Shown here: positions 53,661 through 63,816 of the stretch, piece after piece | How the letters are laid out: each line of letters begins with the position of its first letter | Position numbering within the stretch: position 1 is the stretch's first letter | NCBI RefSeq assembly: GCF_002929495.1 | Contig: NZ_PJJJ01000036.1 | Coordinates: 130,504-194,503, forward strand | Length of the DNA: 64,000 bases | Direction: 5' to 3' | Source: Cryobacterium sp. Y82 | GTDB taxonomy: Bacteria; Actinomycetota; Actinomycetes; Actinomycetales; Microbacteriaceae | Translations under genes and position numbers: made by a program | Notes under the pieces: model-generated | What the model was told of the DNA's origin: nothing | Databases searched by the model: none | The model's input: only the letters and a program-made list of their open reading frames with translations

Positions 53661-54520
53661 GCATCCTCGATTCCGGCGAAGAGATCTGATTCGGGCATGG
53701 CGATGTCTACTTTCGATTCGACGAGTTGGAAGTCTTCGTACGGCCAGGCCTCGCGTACCAGATCATTGGGCCAGAAAAAGAAGCTGCTGTCTGGTGAGAC
53801 CTGGCTTGCGTGCGAGCGCAGGGCCGCATCGCGTACGTCGAGAAAATCTCCGGCCGGAACGTGGGTGGTGGCGAGCTTGGGATAATTCTCCATGCGCTCC
53901 CGCGCCGCCAAGAGGGGTTCCAGAAGCGGAGAATCGGGCTCGGCCACGCTGAGTGCGAGGTACATCGCATCGATGCGCTCGAGGTTGAAGATGCGGTCGT
54001 AGTAGAGCTTGTCGATCTGCCAGGGCGCTCCCGAACTCGGGTACCGGTCGGGGTCGGCGGCCGCGCGAAATGCTTCGAGGGAGACTTCATGACAGCGGAT
54101 GTGATCTGGGTGCGGGTAGCCGCCGTTTTCGTCATAGGTGATCAGCACCTGGGGGCGAAACTCACGCACGAGAGTGACGAGGGGCTCGGCCGAATACTCC
54201 AGCGGAATATCGGCGAAGGAGTTCGGCGGCACAGACTCATCCTCGTTCATGCCGGAATCTTCGAAGCCAAGCCAGCGGTGCTGCACGCCGAGCGCCTGCT
54301 GGGCGCCCTGCATCTCCAGGCGGCGCAGTCCGGATATGTCTCGTTCGGCCATCGCATGGCCGTCCATCGCGGGGTTCAGAATGCTGCCGCGTTCGCCACC
54401 GGTGCAACTCACAATGAGCACCTCAGCGCCGAGGCTGCGGTAGTAGGCGTACGTAGCCGCGCCCTTGCTCGACTCATCGTCGGGATGGGCATGCACAGCC
54501 ATCAATCGCAGCGTCACCAT
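53657..54520 (-). CDS. mca: Mycothiol conjugate amidase
   Basis: 287 residues of the PIG-L/LmbE family with an intact zinc site: VHAHPDDESSKG (residues 8-19; His, Asp, Asp), and PHPDHIRCHEVSLEAF with the third ligand region. It cleaves mycothiol S-conjugates to export mercapturic acids, a detoxification role specific to mycothiol-producing Actinobacteria. Compare the degenerate relative at 79-1059. ATG 54520 or GTG 54517 follows GAGGAG. Divergent from the DUF4307 gene. Confidence 0.94.
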   Translation of the reverse strand: MVTLRLMAVHAHPDDESSKGAATYAYYRSLGAEVLIVSCTGGERGSILNPAMDGHAMAERDISGLRRLEMQGAQQALGVQHRWLGFEDSGMNEDESVPPNSFADIPLEYSAEPLVTLVREFRPQVLITYDENGGYPHPDHIRCHEVSLEAFRAAADPDRYPSSGAPWQIDKLYYDRIFNLERIDAMYLALSVAEPDSPLLEPLLAARERMENYPKLATTHVPAGDFLDVRDAALRSHASQVSPDSSFFFWPNDLVREAWPYEDFQLVESKVDIAMPESDLFAGIEDA

Positions 54521-54581
54521 ACTCCTCAGGAATGCCGGATAACCTTAGGCCAGATAACCTAGAGACCAGCCTAATCGCTCC

Positions 54582-55091
54582 ATGGAAAGTGTGAAATCAC
54601 CAGTGCCCGTAAACAGCACGCCCACCGGAGTCCAGGCGAGCCGTGAGCCCGATCGTCTCGACGAATCGGAGGTCTCGGCGGCCCCAGCGCCGATCGAGAG
54701 CCCCGTGATCCAATCACGCTACGGTCGCACGCCCACGCGCAAGCGACGGGACCGCCGAACCCTCTGGGGACTGGGCGGCATTTTTGTGCTGGTGCTGGGG
54801 TCGTGGGTGCTGTGGACCGGTCTGGACGGGGCATCCACTCAAATCGAAGCGCGCGATATCGGCTACACCATTATCGACGAGCACAGTGTCAGCGTGACTT
54901 TCGAGGTGGCACTGCCGGTGAATCGTACAGCGAGTTGCGCGGTGCAGGCGCTCAACGAAAGCTATTCCGTAGTCGGCTGGAAGATCATCGATCTGCCGCC
55001 ATCGACGCTGTACAACCGGTCCTTCACCGAGATTCTGCGCACCACCGACCTCAGTAACACGGGTTTGATTTACCAGTGCTGGCTGACCTAA
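54582..55091 (+). CDS. DUF4307 membrane protein
   Basis: 169 residues: a disordered N-terminus, RYGRTPTRKRRDRRT, one membrane helix (~65-83) and a DUF4307 extracytoplasmic domain with SVTFEVALPVNRTASCAVQALNESYSVVGW. The mca/DUF4307/greA neighbourhood is conserved in Actinobacteria. Function unknown. Confidence 0.88.
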   Translation: MESVKSPVPVNSTPTGVQASREPDRLDESEVSAAPAPIESPVIQSRYGRTPTRKRRDRRTLWGLGGIFVLVLGSWVLWTGLDGASTQIEARDIGYTIIDEHSVSVTFEVALPVNRTASCAVQALNESYSVVGWKIIDLPPSTLYNRSFTEILRTTDLSNTGLIYQCWLT

Positions 55092-55187
55092 ACTGACGTA
55101 TTCGCCTCGGCAATCGTCGGGGTTTCGGCTCTATTCGCGCAGCCTCACCGGCCTTTCTGCGCTCGAGCGTCAAAAAGGAGATCACTC

Positions 55188-55679
55188 GTGACTACAGACA
55201 CAACGGTCACTTGGCTAACTCAGGAGGCCCACGACCGCCTCGCAGCGGAACTGGCGTCACTGAGTAACTTCGGTCGGGGCGATATTGCGAAGAAGATCGA
55301 GTCCGCCCGGGAAGAAGGCGACCTCAAGGAGAACGCCGGCTATCACGCGGCGAAAGAAGAGCAGGGCAAGATGGAGGCGCGCATCCGCACTCTCACCGTG
55401 CTGCTGCGCACGGCCGAGGTCGGCCATGCTCCCGAGAGCAACGGCGTCGTCGTTCCCGGCACCGTCATCACCGCCATCATTGCTGGCGACGAGAGCCGTT
55501 TTCTGATCGGGAGCCGCGAGATCGGCGCCAACAGCGACCTCGATGTGTTCAGCGAGCAGAGCCCGCTCGGCGCAGCCATCATCGGACTCAAGGTTGGCGC
55601 GAAGACGAGCTACACCACACCGAACGGCAAGGAAATTTCCGTCCACATCTCCAACGTGGAAACCTTCACCGGAGCCTGA
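55188..55679 (+). CDS. greA: Transcription elongation factor GreA
   Basis: 163 residues. An N-terminal coiled coil has the catalytic acidic tip (SAREEGDLKENAGYHAAKEEQGKMEARI) and a C-terminal FKBP-like domain ends SPLGAAIIGLKVGAKTSYTTPNGKEISVHI. It enters the RNA polymerase secondary channel to rescue backtracked complexes. GTG 55188 follows AAAAGGAG. Confidence 0.96.
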   Translation: MTTDTTVTWLTQEAHDRLAAELASLSNFGRGDIAKKIESAREEGDLKENAGYHAAKEEQGKMEARIRTLTVLLRTAEVGHAPESNGVVVPGTVITAIIAGDESRFLIGSREIGANSDLDVFSEQSPLGAAIIGLKVGAKTSYTTPNGKEISVHISNVETFTGA

Positions 55680-55733
55680 TCCGTACCCGGTCGTAGACCT
55701 GCACCCGTACCTGTTTACAGGCCTCCGGACCGC

Positions 55734-55817
55734 AACTCCTGCAATCTGCAGCCGCCGTAGAAAAGTTCCCTGGAATTCCGGGCATCCGTTTGCGAACTAT
55801 CTCGAATTGCAGGAGTT
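55734..55817. repeat. 12-bp inverted repeat with 60-bp spacer between greA and ilvA
   Basis: AACTCCTGCAAT (55734-55745) and ATTGCAGGAGTT (55806-55817) could form a long-looped hairpin between convergent genes. The arms recall short hairpins that end other genes here, but the spacer is much longer. It may be a mobile or REP-like element, or a terminator. Confidence 0.6.
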
Positions 55818-55854
55818 ATGCGCCAACCGGTGGCGCGCGCCGGTACGCGGGCGG

Positions 55855-57090
<1,236 letters not shown>

Positions 57091-57093
57091 GTC

Positions 57094-58503
57094 TTAGTTC
57101 TCCGAACTATCGTGCTGGGCGTCAGGCGCGCTGGAATCTGGGGGCGTGCTGCGGGCGGATCCGCCGCGAGGGGTACGGATGCTGCGGGGACGCACCCGGG
57201 CCGTGCGGGCTGGCGCAGGGCCGGAACGGTAGCCCGGTCGACTTTGCGGTACGGTCTGCCATAGCACCGAACCCCTCGACGGCATCGTCGCTGGCGGACT
57301 CGAGCGCCAGCGGCCGCCAGCGATGTAGCTGGTCATCGCGTTCAACACGGCGGCAACGGGCACGGCGAACAGGGCTCCGGGAATTCCAGCGAGCAGGGCT
57401 CCAGCTGCGACCACCAGTACGACGGCCAGCGGATGCACTTTGACGGCTGTTCCCATGATCAGCGGCTGCAGAACGTGCCCCTCTACCTGCTGCACGAGCA
57501 GTACGACGCCGAGCATGGCGAGGGCGACGGCCCAGTTATTGAAGATCAGGGCGATAATAATGGCGACGGAACCGGTGGCGACGGCACCGACAATGGGAAT
57601 GAACGAGCCAAGAAACACCAAAATGCCGATTGGTATGGCCATCGGCACCCCGAGCAGGGCGGCACCGACACCTATGCCGACCGCGTCGATGGAGGCGACC
57701 AGTATCTGTACTCGGGCGAAGTTGCCGAGCGTGGTCCAACCGGCGATGCCGGCGCCGTCAACGGCAGCGCGGGCGCGCAGGGGGAAGAATCGTACGATCC
57801 AGCCCCAGATCGCTTTGCCGTCGATGAGGATGAACAGCAAACTGAACAACGCGAGCAACAGCCCGGTGAGCAGGTGCCCGAGGGTGGTTCCCACCGAGAG
57901 GGCACCACTGATGAACACGGCGCTGTCATTCTGGATTGCGGTCCAGGCCTGCTTCAGGTAGTCGGTGATCTCGGCATCCGACAATTGCAAGGGAGACGCA
58001 GCGAGCACCGATTTGAGACTGTCAAAACTCGCTGCGAGGCGATCGCTCAAACCGACAGTACCCTCGGCTATTTGCGTGGATGCCAGCGTGACAAGTCCGG
58101 CGACAAGCACCAGCGTACCCAGCATCGCGACGGCGACGGCGAGGCCCTTCGGCCAGCGGTGCCGTACCAGAAAGGCTACGAAGGGAATCAGCAGGGCCGA
58201 CACGAGAACGGCGACGAGCAGGGGAATGACTATCAGGCGCAGCTGAATGATGAGAAAGATCAAAATGGCAATGGCTGCGGCGATCACAATCAGCCGCCAC
58301 GACCAGGCTCCAGCCAAGCGGATGCCGGCCGGCAGGTTCTCATCGACGCCATTGAGGGCAGGCGTCGCGGCTACCAGCTCGACCGGCGCAGCGACAAGCT
58401 CGGATCCAGACTGATCAGAACGCTCCTGCGTGCCAACGGCTGACCGTCGGCGCCGCAGCCGCAGCTGGGCCCGCGTGCCTGGATTGCCCGTCGATTCGCT
58501 CAC
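57094..58503 (-). CDS. AI-2E family transporter (TqsA/PerM type)
   Basis: 469 residues with ~8 membrane segments and the family text (LRLIVIPLLVAVLVSALLIPFVAFLVRHR, PLRARAAVDGAGIAGWTTLGNFARVQILVASIDAVGIGVGAALLG, FIPIVGAVATGSVAIIIALI). N- and C-terminal polar extensions (~65 and ~75 residues) are long, the latter Arg/Pro-rich. The substrate is not known; members include sodium/proton antiporters and exporters. GTG 58503 start. Confidence 0.9.
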   Translation of the reverse strand: MSESTGNPGTRAQLRLRRRRSAVGTQERSDQSGSELVAAPVELVAATPALNGVDENLPAGIRLAGAWSWRLIVIAAAIAILIFLIIQLRLIVIPLLVAVLVSALLIPFVAFLVRHRWPKGLAVAVAMLGTLVLVAGLVTLASTQIAEGTVGLSDRLAASFDSLKSVLAASPLQLSDAEITDYLKQAWTAIQNDSAVFISGALSVGTTLGHLLTGLLLALFSLLFILIDGKAIWGWIVRFFPLRARAAVDGAGIAGWTTLGNFARVQILVASIDAVGIGVGAALLGVPMAIPIGILVFLGSFIPIVGAVATGSVAIIIALIFNNWAVALAMLGVVLLVQQVEGHVLQPLIMGTAVKVHPLAVVLVVAAGALLAGIPGALFAVPVAAVLNAMTSYIAGGRWRSSPPATMPSRGSVLWQTVPQSRPGYRSGPAPARTARVRPRSIRTPRGGSARSTPPDSSAPDAQHDSSEN

Positions 58504-58606
58504 CCGCTCATTCTAGATCGGCCCGGCCAATCGCACAGGTTGCGGCGCAGGACGGGAAGCAGGAGAGAGAACCGGGTGTTTCACCGCGACCGCTAGAATC
58601 AAGGCA

Positions 58607-59812
58607 ATGCCAGAGACCATCTCCCCCGCGTTGGCGCGCCGTATCGCGTTGGCCGCGCAGGGGTTCGGTTCGCGCACCGATACGGCGATCGGCATCCGCC
58701 AGCTCACCGGCCTCGTCAACCGGCTTGAGCTGTTGCAGATCGACTCGGTCAATGTCTTCGAACGCAGCCATTACATGCCGGCATTCAGTCGGCTCGGTGC
58801 CTACGACAAGGCTCAGCTCGACCGTTTGACCACCGGGCGCGAGGCCCGCTTCACAGAGTATTGGGCACACGAGGCATCGTTTCTACCGGTCGAGGTGTGG
58901 CCGCTGTTCCACTGGCGGATGCAGCATTTTCGTGACCGCTCGGCCCACAACACCGACGATTGGTCGCACGCCAACCGTCCGATGCTCGATTGGCTTTTGG
59001 CCGAGCTCGCCGCCAACGGGCCGCTGCCGGCGAGTGCGATCGAGCACGATGCCAATAGACGCAGTGGCCCTTGGTGGGGCTGGTCCGACGTGAAGACCGG
59101 ACTGGAGACGTTGTTCCGCTGGGGCGATGTGGTCAGTGCCGGACGCATCCGATTTGAGCGGGTCTACGCCCTGCCCGAGCAGGTCTTCTCCCCCGACCTG
59201 CTCGGTCGAAGCATTTCGAGTGCGGATGCCCACCGCGAGTTGGTCAGCCGATCGGCCCGGGCCCATGGCATCGGCACGATGAAAGACTTCGCCGATTACT
59301 TTCGGCTGAAGTCGACGCCGACCCTGGTCGCGATCCGCGATCTCGAAGAGTCCGGCGAGTTAATCCCGGTCGAGGTGGCCGGCTGGGGACAGAGGGGCAC
59401 TCCGGGGGCGGCCTGGCTACACCAGGGCGCCCGCCTGCCGCGCAGCATGGACGCGCAGACGGTATTGTCACCCTTCGACCCGGTGGTCTGGGAACGGGCC
59501 CGTGCCCTGCGCCTGTTCAATTTTCACTATCGCATCGAGATTTACACGCCGGAGCCCAAGCGTGTGTTCGGCTACTACTCACTGCCGGTTCTGCTCGGCG
59601 ATACGGTGATCGGCCGGGTAGACCTCAAGAACGACCGGCAGGCCGGCGTACTGCGGGTACAATCAGCCTGGGCTGAACCGGCCTCACCAGCGGATGCCGC
59701 CGCTCGGCTCGCACTCGTACTGCGGGAGGCCGCCGCCTGGCAGGGGCTCGACGAAATCGTCGTGGTGCCGCGCGGCAACCTCGCGGCGGGGCTTGCCGCG
59801 GAGCTGGACTAG
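58607..59812 (+). CDS. YcaQ-like winged-helix DNA glycosylase
   Basis: 401 residues of the HTH_42/AlkZ-YcaQ family. LALQIDSVNV-type text is at ~45-52 (LLQIDSVNVFERSHYMPAFSRLG) and contains the catalytic QxD motif of the YcaQ (AlkX) branch. Three winged-helix parts and a beta-barrel follow, with SPFDPVVWERARALRLFNFHYRIEIYTPEPKRVFGYYSLPVLLGDTVIGRVDLK. These enzymes unhook interstrand crosslinks or remove bulky alkylated bases. Divergent from the AI-2E gene. Confidence 0.9.
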   Translation: MPETISPALARRIALAAQGFGSRTDTAIGIRQLTGLVNRLELLQIDSVNVFERSHYMPAFSRLGAYDKAQLDRLTTGREARFTEYWAHEASFLPVEVWPLFHWRMQHFRDRSAHNTDDWSHANRPMLDWLLAELAANGPLPASAIEHDANRRSGPWWGWSDVKTGLETLFRWGDVVSAGRIRFERVYALPEQVFSPDLLGRSISSADAHRELVSRSARAHGIGTMKDFADYFRLKSTPTLVAIRDLEESGELIPVEVAGWGQRGTPGAAWLHQGARLPRSMDAQTVLSPFDPVVWERARALRLFNFHYRIEIYTPEPKRVFGYYSLPVLLGDTVIGRVDLKNDRQAGVLRVQSAWAEPASPADAAARLALVLREAAAWQGLDEIVVVPRGNLAAGLAAELD

Positions 59813-59943
59813 GCACCTTTTCGTTTCCGCCGAAGGCCAGTGCAGGTCGATGGCCAGCGTCAATCGGTGCAGTTGGCGACGGCTCGCGGAACACGATTTC
59901 GGGCGCCTTCTGCTATTCTCGACAGGAACCGAAGGAGCATCCC

Positions 59944-60537
59944 GTGGCAGTCATTTCACGTGGCTTCGTCGGTCGCGGTGGCGAAGTAAACCCCGATCTT
60001 CCGGCCGGTCAGTACCTGACCGCCGACTTCCCGGTGCTGTCCTCCGGGCCTACTCCACACATCGACACCGTCGACTGGCAGTTCAGCATCCGCACGGACT
60101 CGGACACCCTGCACACCTGGAACTGGGAGGAGTTGCACGCGCTGCCGGTTGAGGATATCAACACCGACATCCATTGCGTGACTCGCTGGTCCAAGCTCGG
60201 CACGAGCTGGCGGGGCGTCTCTCTCGACACCCTGTTCGCGACCGTGAAAACGACCGATGAATACGTGATGGCACGTTCCTATGGTGGCTACACAACCAAT
60301 GTTCCGCTGGCCGACCTGCTGGGTGGTCAGGCCTGGATTGCCCTTGAGTTCGACGGTGCCAAGCTCGATCCGGAGCATGGTGGTCCGGCGAGACTGCTCA
60401 TCCCCCACCTGTATTTCTGGAAGAGTGCCAAATGGATTCACGGCCTCGAGATGCAGAGCCAGGATGAACCCGGGTTCTGGGAGCAGAACGGCTACAACAT
60501 GTATGGCGATCCCTGGCTCGAACAGCGCTATTGGTGA
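59944..60537 (+). CDS. Compact sulfite-oxidase-fold molybdenum oxidoreductase
   Basis: 197 residues, only the molybdopterin domain of the sulfite oxidase family. The Mo-ligand Cys lies in DIHCVTRWSKLGTSWRGV, and YGGYTTNVPL and YFWKSAKWIHGLEM are typical of cytosolic YuiH-like enzymes. No signal peptide is visible, so it probably acts in the cytoplasm. The GTG at 59944 follows GAAGGAG. It overlaps the next gene (GTGA), which encodes a flavin reductase likely to supply electrons. The substrate is unknown. Confidence 0.9.
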   Translation: MAVISRGFVGRGGEVNPDLPAGQYLTADFPVLSSGPTPHIDTVDWQFSIRTDSDTLHTWNWEELHALPVEDINTDIHCVTRWSKLGTSWRGVSLDTLFATVKTTDEYVMARSYGGYTTNVPLADLLGGQAWIALEFDGAKLDPEHGGPARLLIPHLYFWKSAKWIHGLEMQSQDEPGFWEQNGYNMYGDPWLEQRYW

Positions 60538-61280
60538 CGGGCACGAGTGAGGCCGGGGACGGCCGCATCGGTAACTGGAAGGTGGGCGTCGTGACCTCGA
60601 TCCGGCGAGAGAGCGCGTCCGGCCGCAGCATCACCATCGACGTTCCGAGGTGGGGTGGCAACATCGCAGGTCAGCACACCGACGTGCGGCTGACCGCTGC
60701 GAATGGCTACACCGCGGTGCGATCGTATTCGGTCGCTTCGGCCGGTGCCGGTGACCGCATCGAGCTCGCGGTCGATCGCCTGCCCACCGGTGAGGTGTCG
60801 CCGTACCTGGTCGACACGCTCCGCGAGGGCGACGAACTCGAGCTGCGCGGCCCCCTGGGCGGCTGGTTTGTTTGGACGCCGCAGCAGACCGAGAGCGTGC
60901 AGCTCATCGGCGGCGGCTCGGGGATCGTTCCCCTGATGGCGATGATCCGCTCGCACGAGGCATCCGGCAGTACGGCCCCGTTCCGACTGCTCTACTCGGT
61001 GCGCACGCCGCTAGATGCATTCTTCCGCGCTGAACTCGAGTCCCCCTCTGCCAACCTCGAGGTGACCTGGATCTTCACTCGCGGCGCGCCAAGCGGATGG
61101 TCCCGGCCGGCCGGACGCATCACTGCCGCAGACCTGGAGGCTCATGGCTTTCCGGCCGCTCTATCACCGACGGTGTTCGTGTGCGGGCCGACCGGATTCG
61201 TCGAGACCGTCGCGAGCGCCCTCGTCGCCCTCGGGCATGAACCGAACCGCGTCAAGACCGAACGGTTCGGAGGCGCGTAG
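60534..61280 (+). CDS. FAD/NAD(P)-binding oxidoreductase (ferredoxin reductase type)
   Basis: 248 residues from GTG 60534, overlapping the previous stop. The FAD motif RSYSVAS (~61-67), the nucleotide-binding GGGSGIVPLMAMIR (~124-137) and the C-terminal VCGPTGFVETV are in the order of ferredoxin-NADP reductases. The 2Fe-2S domain of phthalate dioxygenase reductases is absent. It probably passes electrons from NAD(P)H to the molybdo-enzyme upstream, directly or through the small zinc-ribbon protein (inference). Confidence 0.9.
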   Translation: MTGTSEAGDGRIGNWKVGVVTSIRRESASGRSITIDVPRWGGNIAGQHTDVRLTAANGYTAVRSYSVASAGAGDRIELAVDRLPTGEVSPYLVDTLREGDELELRGPLGGWFVWTPQQTESVQLIGGGSGIVPLMAMIRSHEASGSTAPFRLLYSVRTPLDAFFRAELESPSANLEVTWIFTRGAPSGWSRPAGRITAADLEAHGFPAALSPTVFVCGPTGFVETVASALVALGHEPNRVKTERFGGA

Positions 61281-61537
61281 TGACCGAGCACGTCGACGGG
61301 AACGCCCTCGCGGGCCCGCTGTCTGACCTGTTCACGTTCGACCCGACCACGGCATCTGCTCGCTGTGCCGGATGCGGTGACGTCTCGGTTCTCGCGCGTG
61401 CGATGGTCTACGGCGAACCCGACACTTTCGTCGTTCGCTGTGCCCACTGCGACGACGTGCTCATGACCATCGTGCAGACACGCGATCGGTTCTGCATCGA
61501 GCTGCGTGGCATGACCTGGCTGAAAATCCCACGCTAG
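61280..61537 (+). CDS. DUF6510-like two-CxxC small protein
   Basis: 85 residues. Two CxxC knuckles (CAGCGDVS and CAHCDDVL) could bind zinc or iron (rubredoxin-like). It overlaps the reductase stop by one base, so the three genes are translated as a unit. Context suggests an electron-carrier or scaffold role, but neither is shown. Confidence 0.78.
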   Translation: MTEHVDGNALAGPLSDLFTFDPTTASARCAGCGDVSVLARAMVYGEPDTFVVRCAHCDDVLMTIVQTRDRFCIELRGMTWLKIPR

Positions 61538-61592
61538 CGTTCTGGGCCACGCCGCACGTGGTCGTGCTGCGTTACGGGCAGCTGCAACTGGC

Positions 61593-62477
61593 TCAGAACT
61601 TGCGGCCCATGGCCGTGAGGCGCTCGATTCGCTCTTCGATCGGCGGGTGCGTCGCGAACAGTTTGCCCATGGCGCCCTTCTTTAGCGGGTCGGAGATCCA
61701 AAGGTGCGCCATCGAGCTGTTCTGCTTCTGCATCGGGCGACCGTACTGGCCGAGTTTGGCCAAAGCCGAGGCGAGGGCGTCCGGGTGCCGCGTCGTCAAC
61801 GCGCTCGTGGCATCCGCCAGGTACTCGCGCTGGCGGGAGATGGCGAGCTGCACAACGGTCGCGATGAGTGGAGCCACGATCATGGCGACGAGGCCGAACA
61901 CCATGACGACGGGGTTGCCATTGCTGTTGTTGCTGCGGCCGAAAAACGCCATGCGCAGGAACATATCGGAGATGAACCCAATCGCCACGACGAGGCCGAA
62001 CACGACCATTGACACTCGAATGTCGTAGTTGCGCACGTGGCCGATCTCGTGGGCCATGACGCCCTCGAGTTCGGAATCGTCCATGATGTCGAGCAGTCCG
62101 GTGGTCGCGGCGACGATGGCGTGTTTCGGGTCGCGGCCAGTGGCGAACGCGTTCGGTGCCGGGTCATTGATGATGTAAACCTCGGGCATCGGGGTGCCGG
62201 TCGTGATCGACAGGTTCTCGACGATGCGCCACAGCCTGGGGTGATCGGACTGGCTGTTGACCCTGATGCCGCCGCTCATGGAGATGGCCTGGCGACCCGC
62301 TGCGTAGTACTGAATGATGACGTACAGGGCGGTGATGACGACCGTTGCAATGAGAATGCCGTACCCGCCACTGCCGTAGACAGCGTTGGCCAGCCAGCCG
62401 AGCCCGGCGATGATCACGAAGAAGAGGATCATGATAAAAACAGTGTTGCGTTTGTTTTTCGCTATCGCGCTGTACAT
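61593..62477 (-). CDS. htpX: HtpX-like M48 membrane metalloprotease
   Basis: 294 residues with two N-terminal membrane helices, the zinc motif HEIGHVRNYD (HExxH, ~137-141) and two further membrane helices after it (~155-215). The third ligand Glu is likely in REYLADATSA. It degrades damaged membrane proteins. It lies 12 bp downstream of lemA and is probably cotranscribed with it, a frequent pairing. Confidence 0.93.
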   Translation of the reverse strand: MYSAIAKNKRNTVFIMILFFVIIAGLGWLANAVYGSGGYGILIATVVITALYVIIQYYAAGRQAISMSGGIRVNSQSDHPRLWRIVENLSITTGTPMPEVYIINDPAPNAFATGRDPKHAIVAATTGLLDIMDDSELEGVMAHEIGHVRNYDIRVSMVVFGLVVAIGFISDMFLRMAFFGRSNNSNGNPVVMVFGLVAMIVAPLIATVVQLAISRQREYLADATSALTTRHPDALASALAKLGQYGRPMQKQNSSMAHLWISDPLKKGAMGKLFATHPPIEERIERLTAMGRKF

Positions 62478-62489
62478 CGAAGCGCTCCC

Positions 62490-63056
62490 TTAGAACTGCA
62501 CGCGAGGCGGCTCCGCAATCGCTGCGGAATCGGCCACCTCGAAGAATTCGCGTTCGGTGAAGCCGAGGTTGACGGCGAACAGGTGGTTCGGGAACACCTT
62601 GATCTTGGTGTTCATCTCACGCACGCCACCGTTGTAGAACCGGCGAGCGGCCTGAATCTTATCCTCGGTGTCGACGATCGCGCCCTGCAGTTGCAGGTAA
62701 TTCTGGCTGGCCTGCAGTTGCGGGTATGCCTCGGCAACGGCGAAGATACTCTTCAGCGCGGTCTGCATGTGGTTCTCAGCAGCAGATGCGTCGGCCGGGC
62801 CCTGGGCAGACAGCGTCTCGGCGCGGGCCTTGGTCACGTTCTCAAACACGCTCTTCTCGTGTGCCGCGTAACCCTTGACCGTTTCGATCAGGTTGGGCAG
62901 CAGGTCGGCACGACGTTTGAGCATCACCGTGATGTCGCTCCAGGCTTCGTCAACGCGCACGTTGAGCGTTACGAGGGAGTTGTAGGTCGACCAGAGGTAG
63001 ATACCCACGATGGCAACGAGTGCGACAACGATCAAAACCGGGATGAGCCATTCCAT
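62490..63056 (-). CDS. lemA: LemA family protein
   Basis: 188 residues from ATG 63056, with AAGGAGA eight bases upstream. One N-terminal membrane helix (~3-22), then a coiled-coil-rich domain with YNSLVTLNVRVDEAWSDITVMLKRRADLLPNLIETVKGYAAHEK and ARRFYNGGVREMN, the LemA hallmarks. Function is uncertain; it is often linked to HtpX. The start in the open frame at 63107 is rejected because the SD-supported ATG is internal. Confidence 0.93.
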   Translation of the reverse strand: MEWLIPVLIVVALVAIVGIYLWSTYNSLVTLNVRVDEAWSDITVMLKRRADLLPNLIETVKGYAAHEKSVFENVTKARAETLSAQGPADASAAENHMQTALKSIFAVAEAYPQLQASQNYLQLQGAIVDTEDKIQAARRFYNGGVREMNTKIKVFPNHLFAVNLGFTEREFFEVADSAAIAEPPRVQF

Positions 63057-63240
63057 GGCAGCGTCTCCTTGCAAATTGGCACGATGTGTACGTTGGCACG
63101 GAGACATGAACTGGCCAGACGACCCCCCGTGCGTACTTTCTCATACTATCCGCGACCCCGGAGGCTCCCACCCGCTTCCCATGACACTCCAAGCAAGCTC
63201 AAGGCGCGCAGGGATCCTGCGACAGCAGGGCGAGCGCTGG

Positions 63241-63816
63241 TCAGCCGGGCTCTTCGACGTCGAGCAGTACCTCGTTGCGGCGCAGAAACCACGGCTTGAA
63301 CGGCGGGTCGAATCGTGCAAATCTCGGTGACCCCAAGACGCTGAACCCGGCGGCGGCGACCGCCCCGCGCAACTGGTCAAGATGTTGTTCATATCGAGTC
63401 TGACTCCATCGTCCGCTGAAGCGAAGGGCACCGGCCAGGCTTGCAGGTACCGTGCGCAGGTGCACGGTGGGGTCCGTGGGCTGCGGGGCTGTTTCGATCG
63501 TCAGGTCTTTGGGGAGCACGAAAGCGACCCGGAATTGTTCACCGGCTGCGGCATCCTTCACGCCCTCCTGCAGCACTGGCGCGGTCATCGGGATCTTTTC
63601 CGCGGCATCCGTTTGCACCACCGGCGCCGTCATGGTGACTTTCTGCAGGGAGCGGTTGGCCCCGGAGATGTACGCGAACAAATAGCGGAAGGCCCGATTA
63701 CCAGCGTCTTCGAACGGGCCCTCGGTGATAACCTCGGCCACCAGATGCGCTGGGTATCGGCGCAATTCGAAATTGTCGTAGCTTTTGACGACTTGGTAGG
63801 GCTGCTGCTCGGTCAT
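63241..63816 (-). CDS. SOUL heme-binding family protein
   Basis: 191 residues. The SOUL/HBP motif YDNFELRRYPAHLVAEV is at ~13-29 and the core repeats VTMTAPVV/IPMTAPVL are at ~64-80. Other members bind heme or tetrapyrroles. The start ATG 63816 is the first in frame. It is a single gene with no linked heme genes. Confidence 0.88.
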   Translation of the reverse strand: MTEQQPYQVVKSYDNFELRRYPAHLVAEVITEGPFEDAGNRAFRYLFAYISGANRSLQKVTMTAPVVQTDAAEKIPMTAPVLQEGVKDAAAGEQFRVAFVLPKDLTIETAPQPTDPTVHLRTVPASLAGALRFSGRWSQTRYEQHLDQLRGAVAAAGFSVLGSPRFARFDPPFKPWFLRRNEVLLDVEEPG

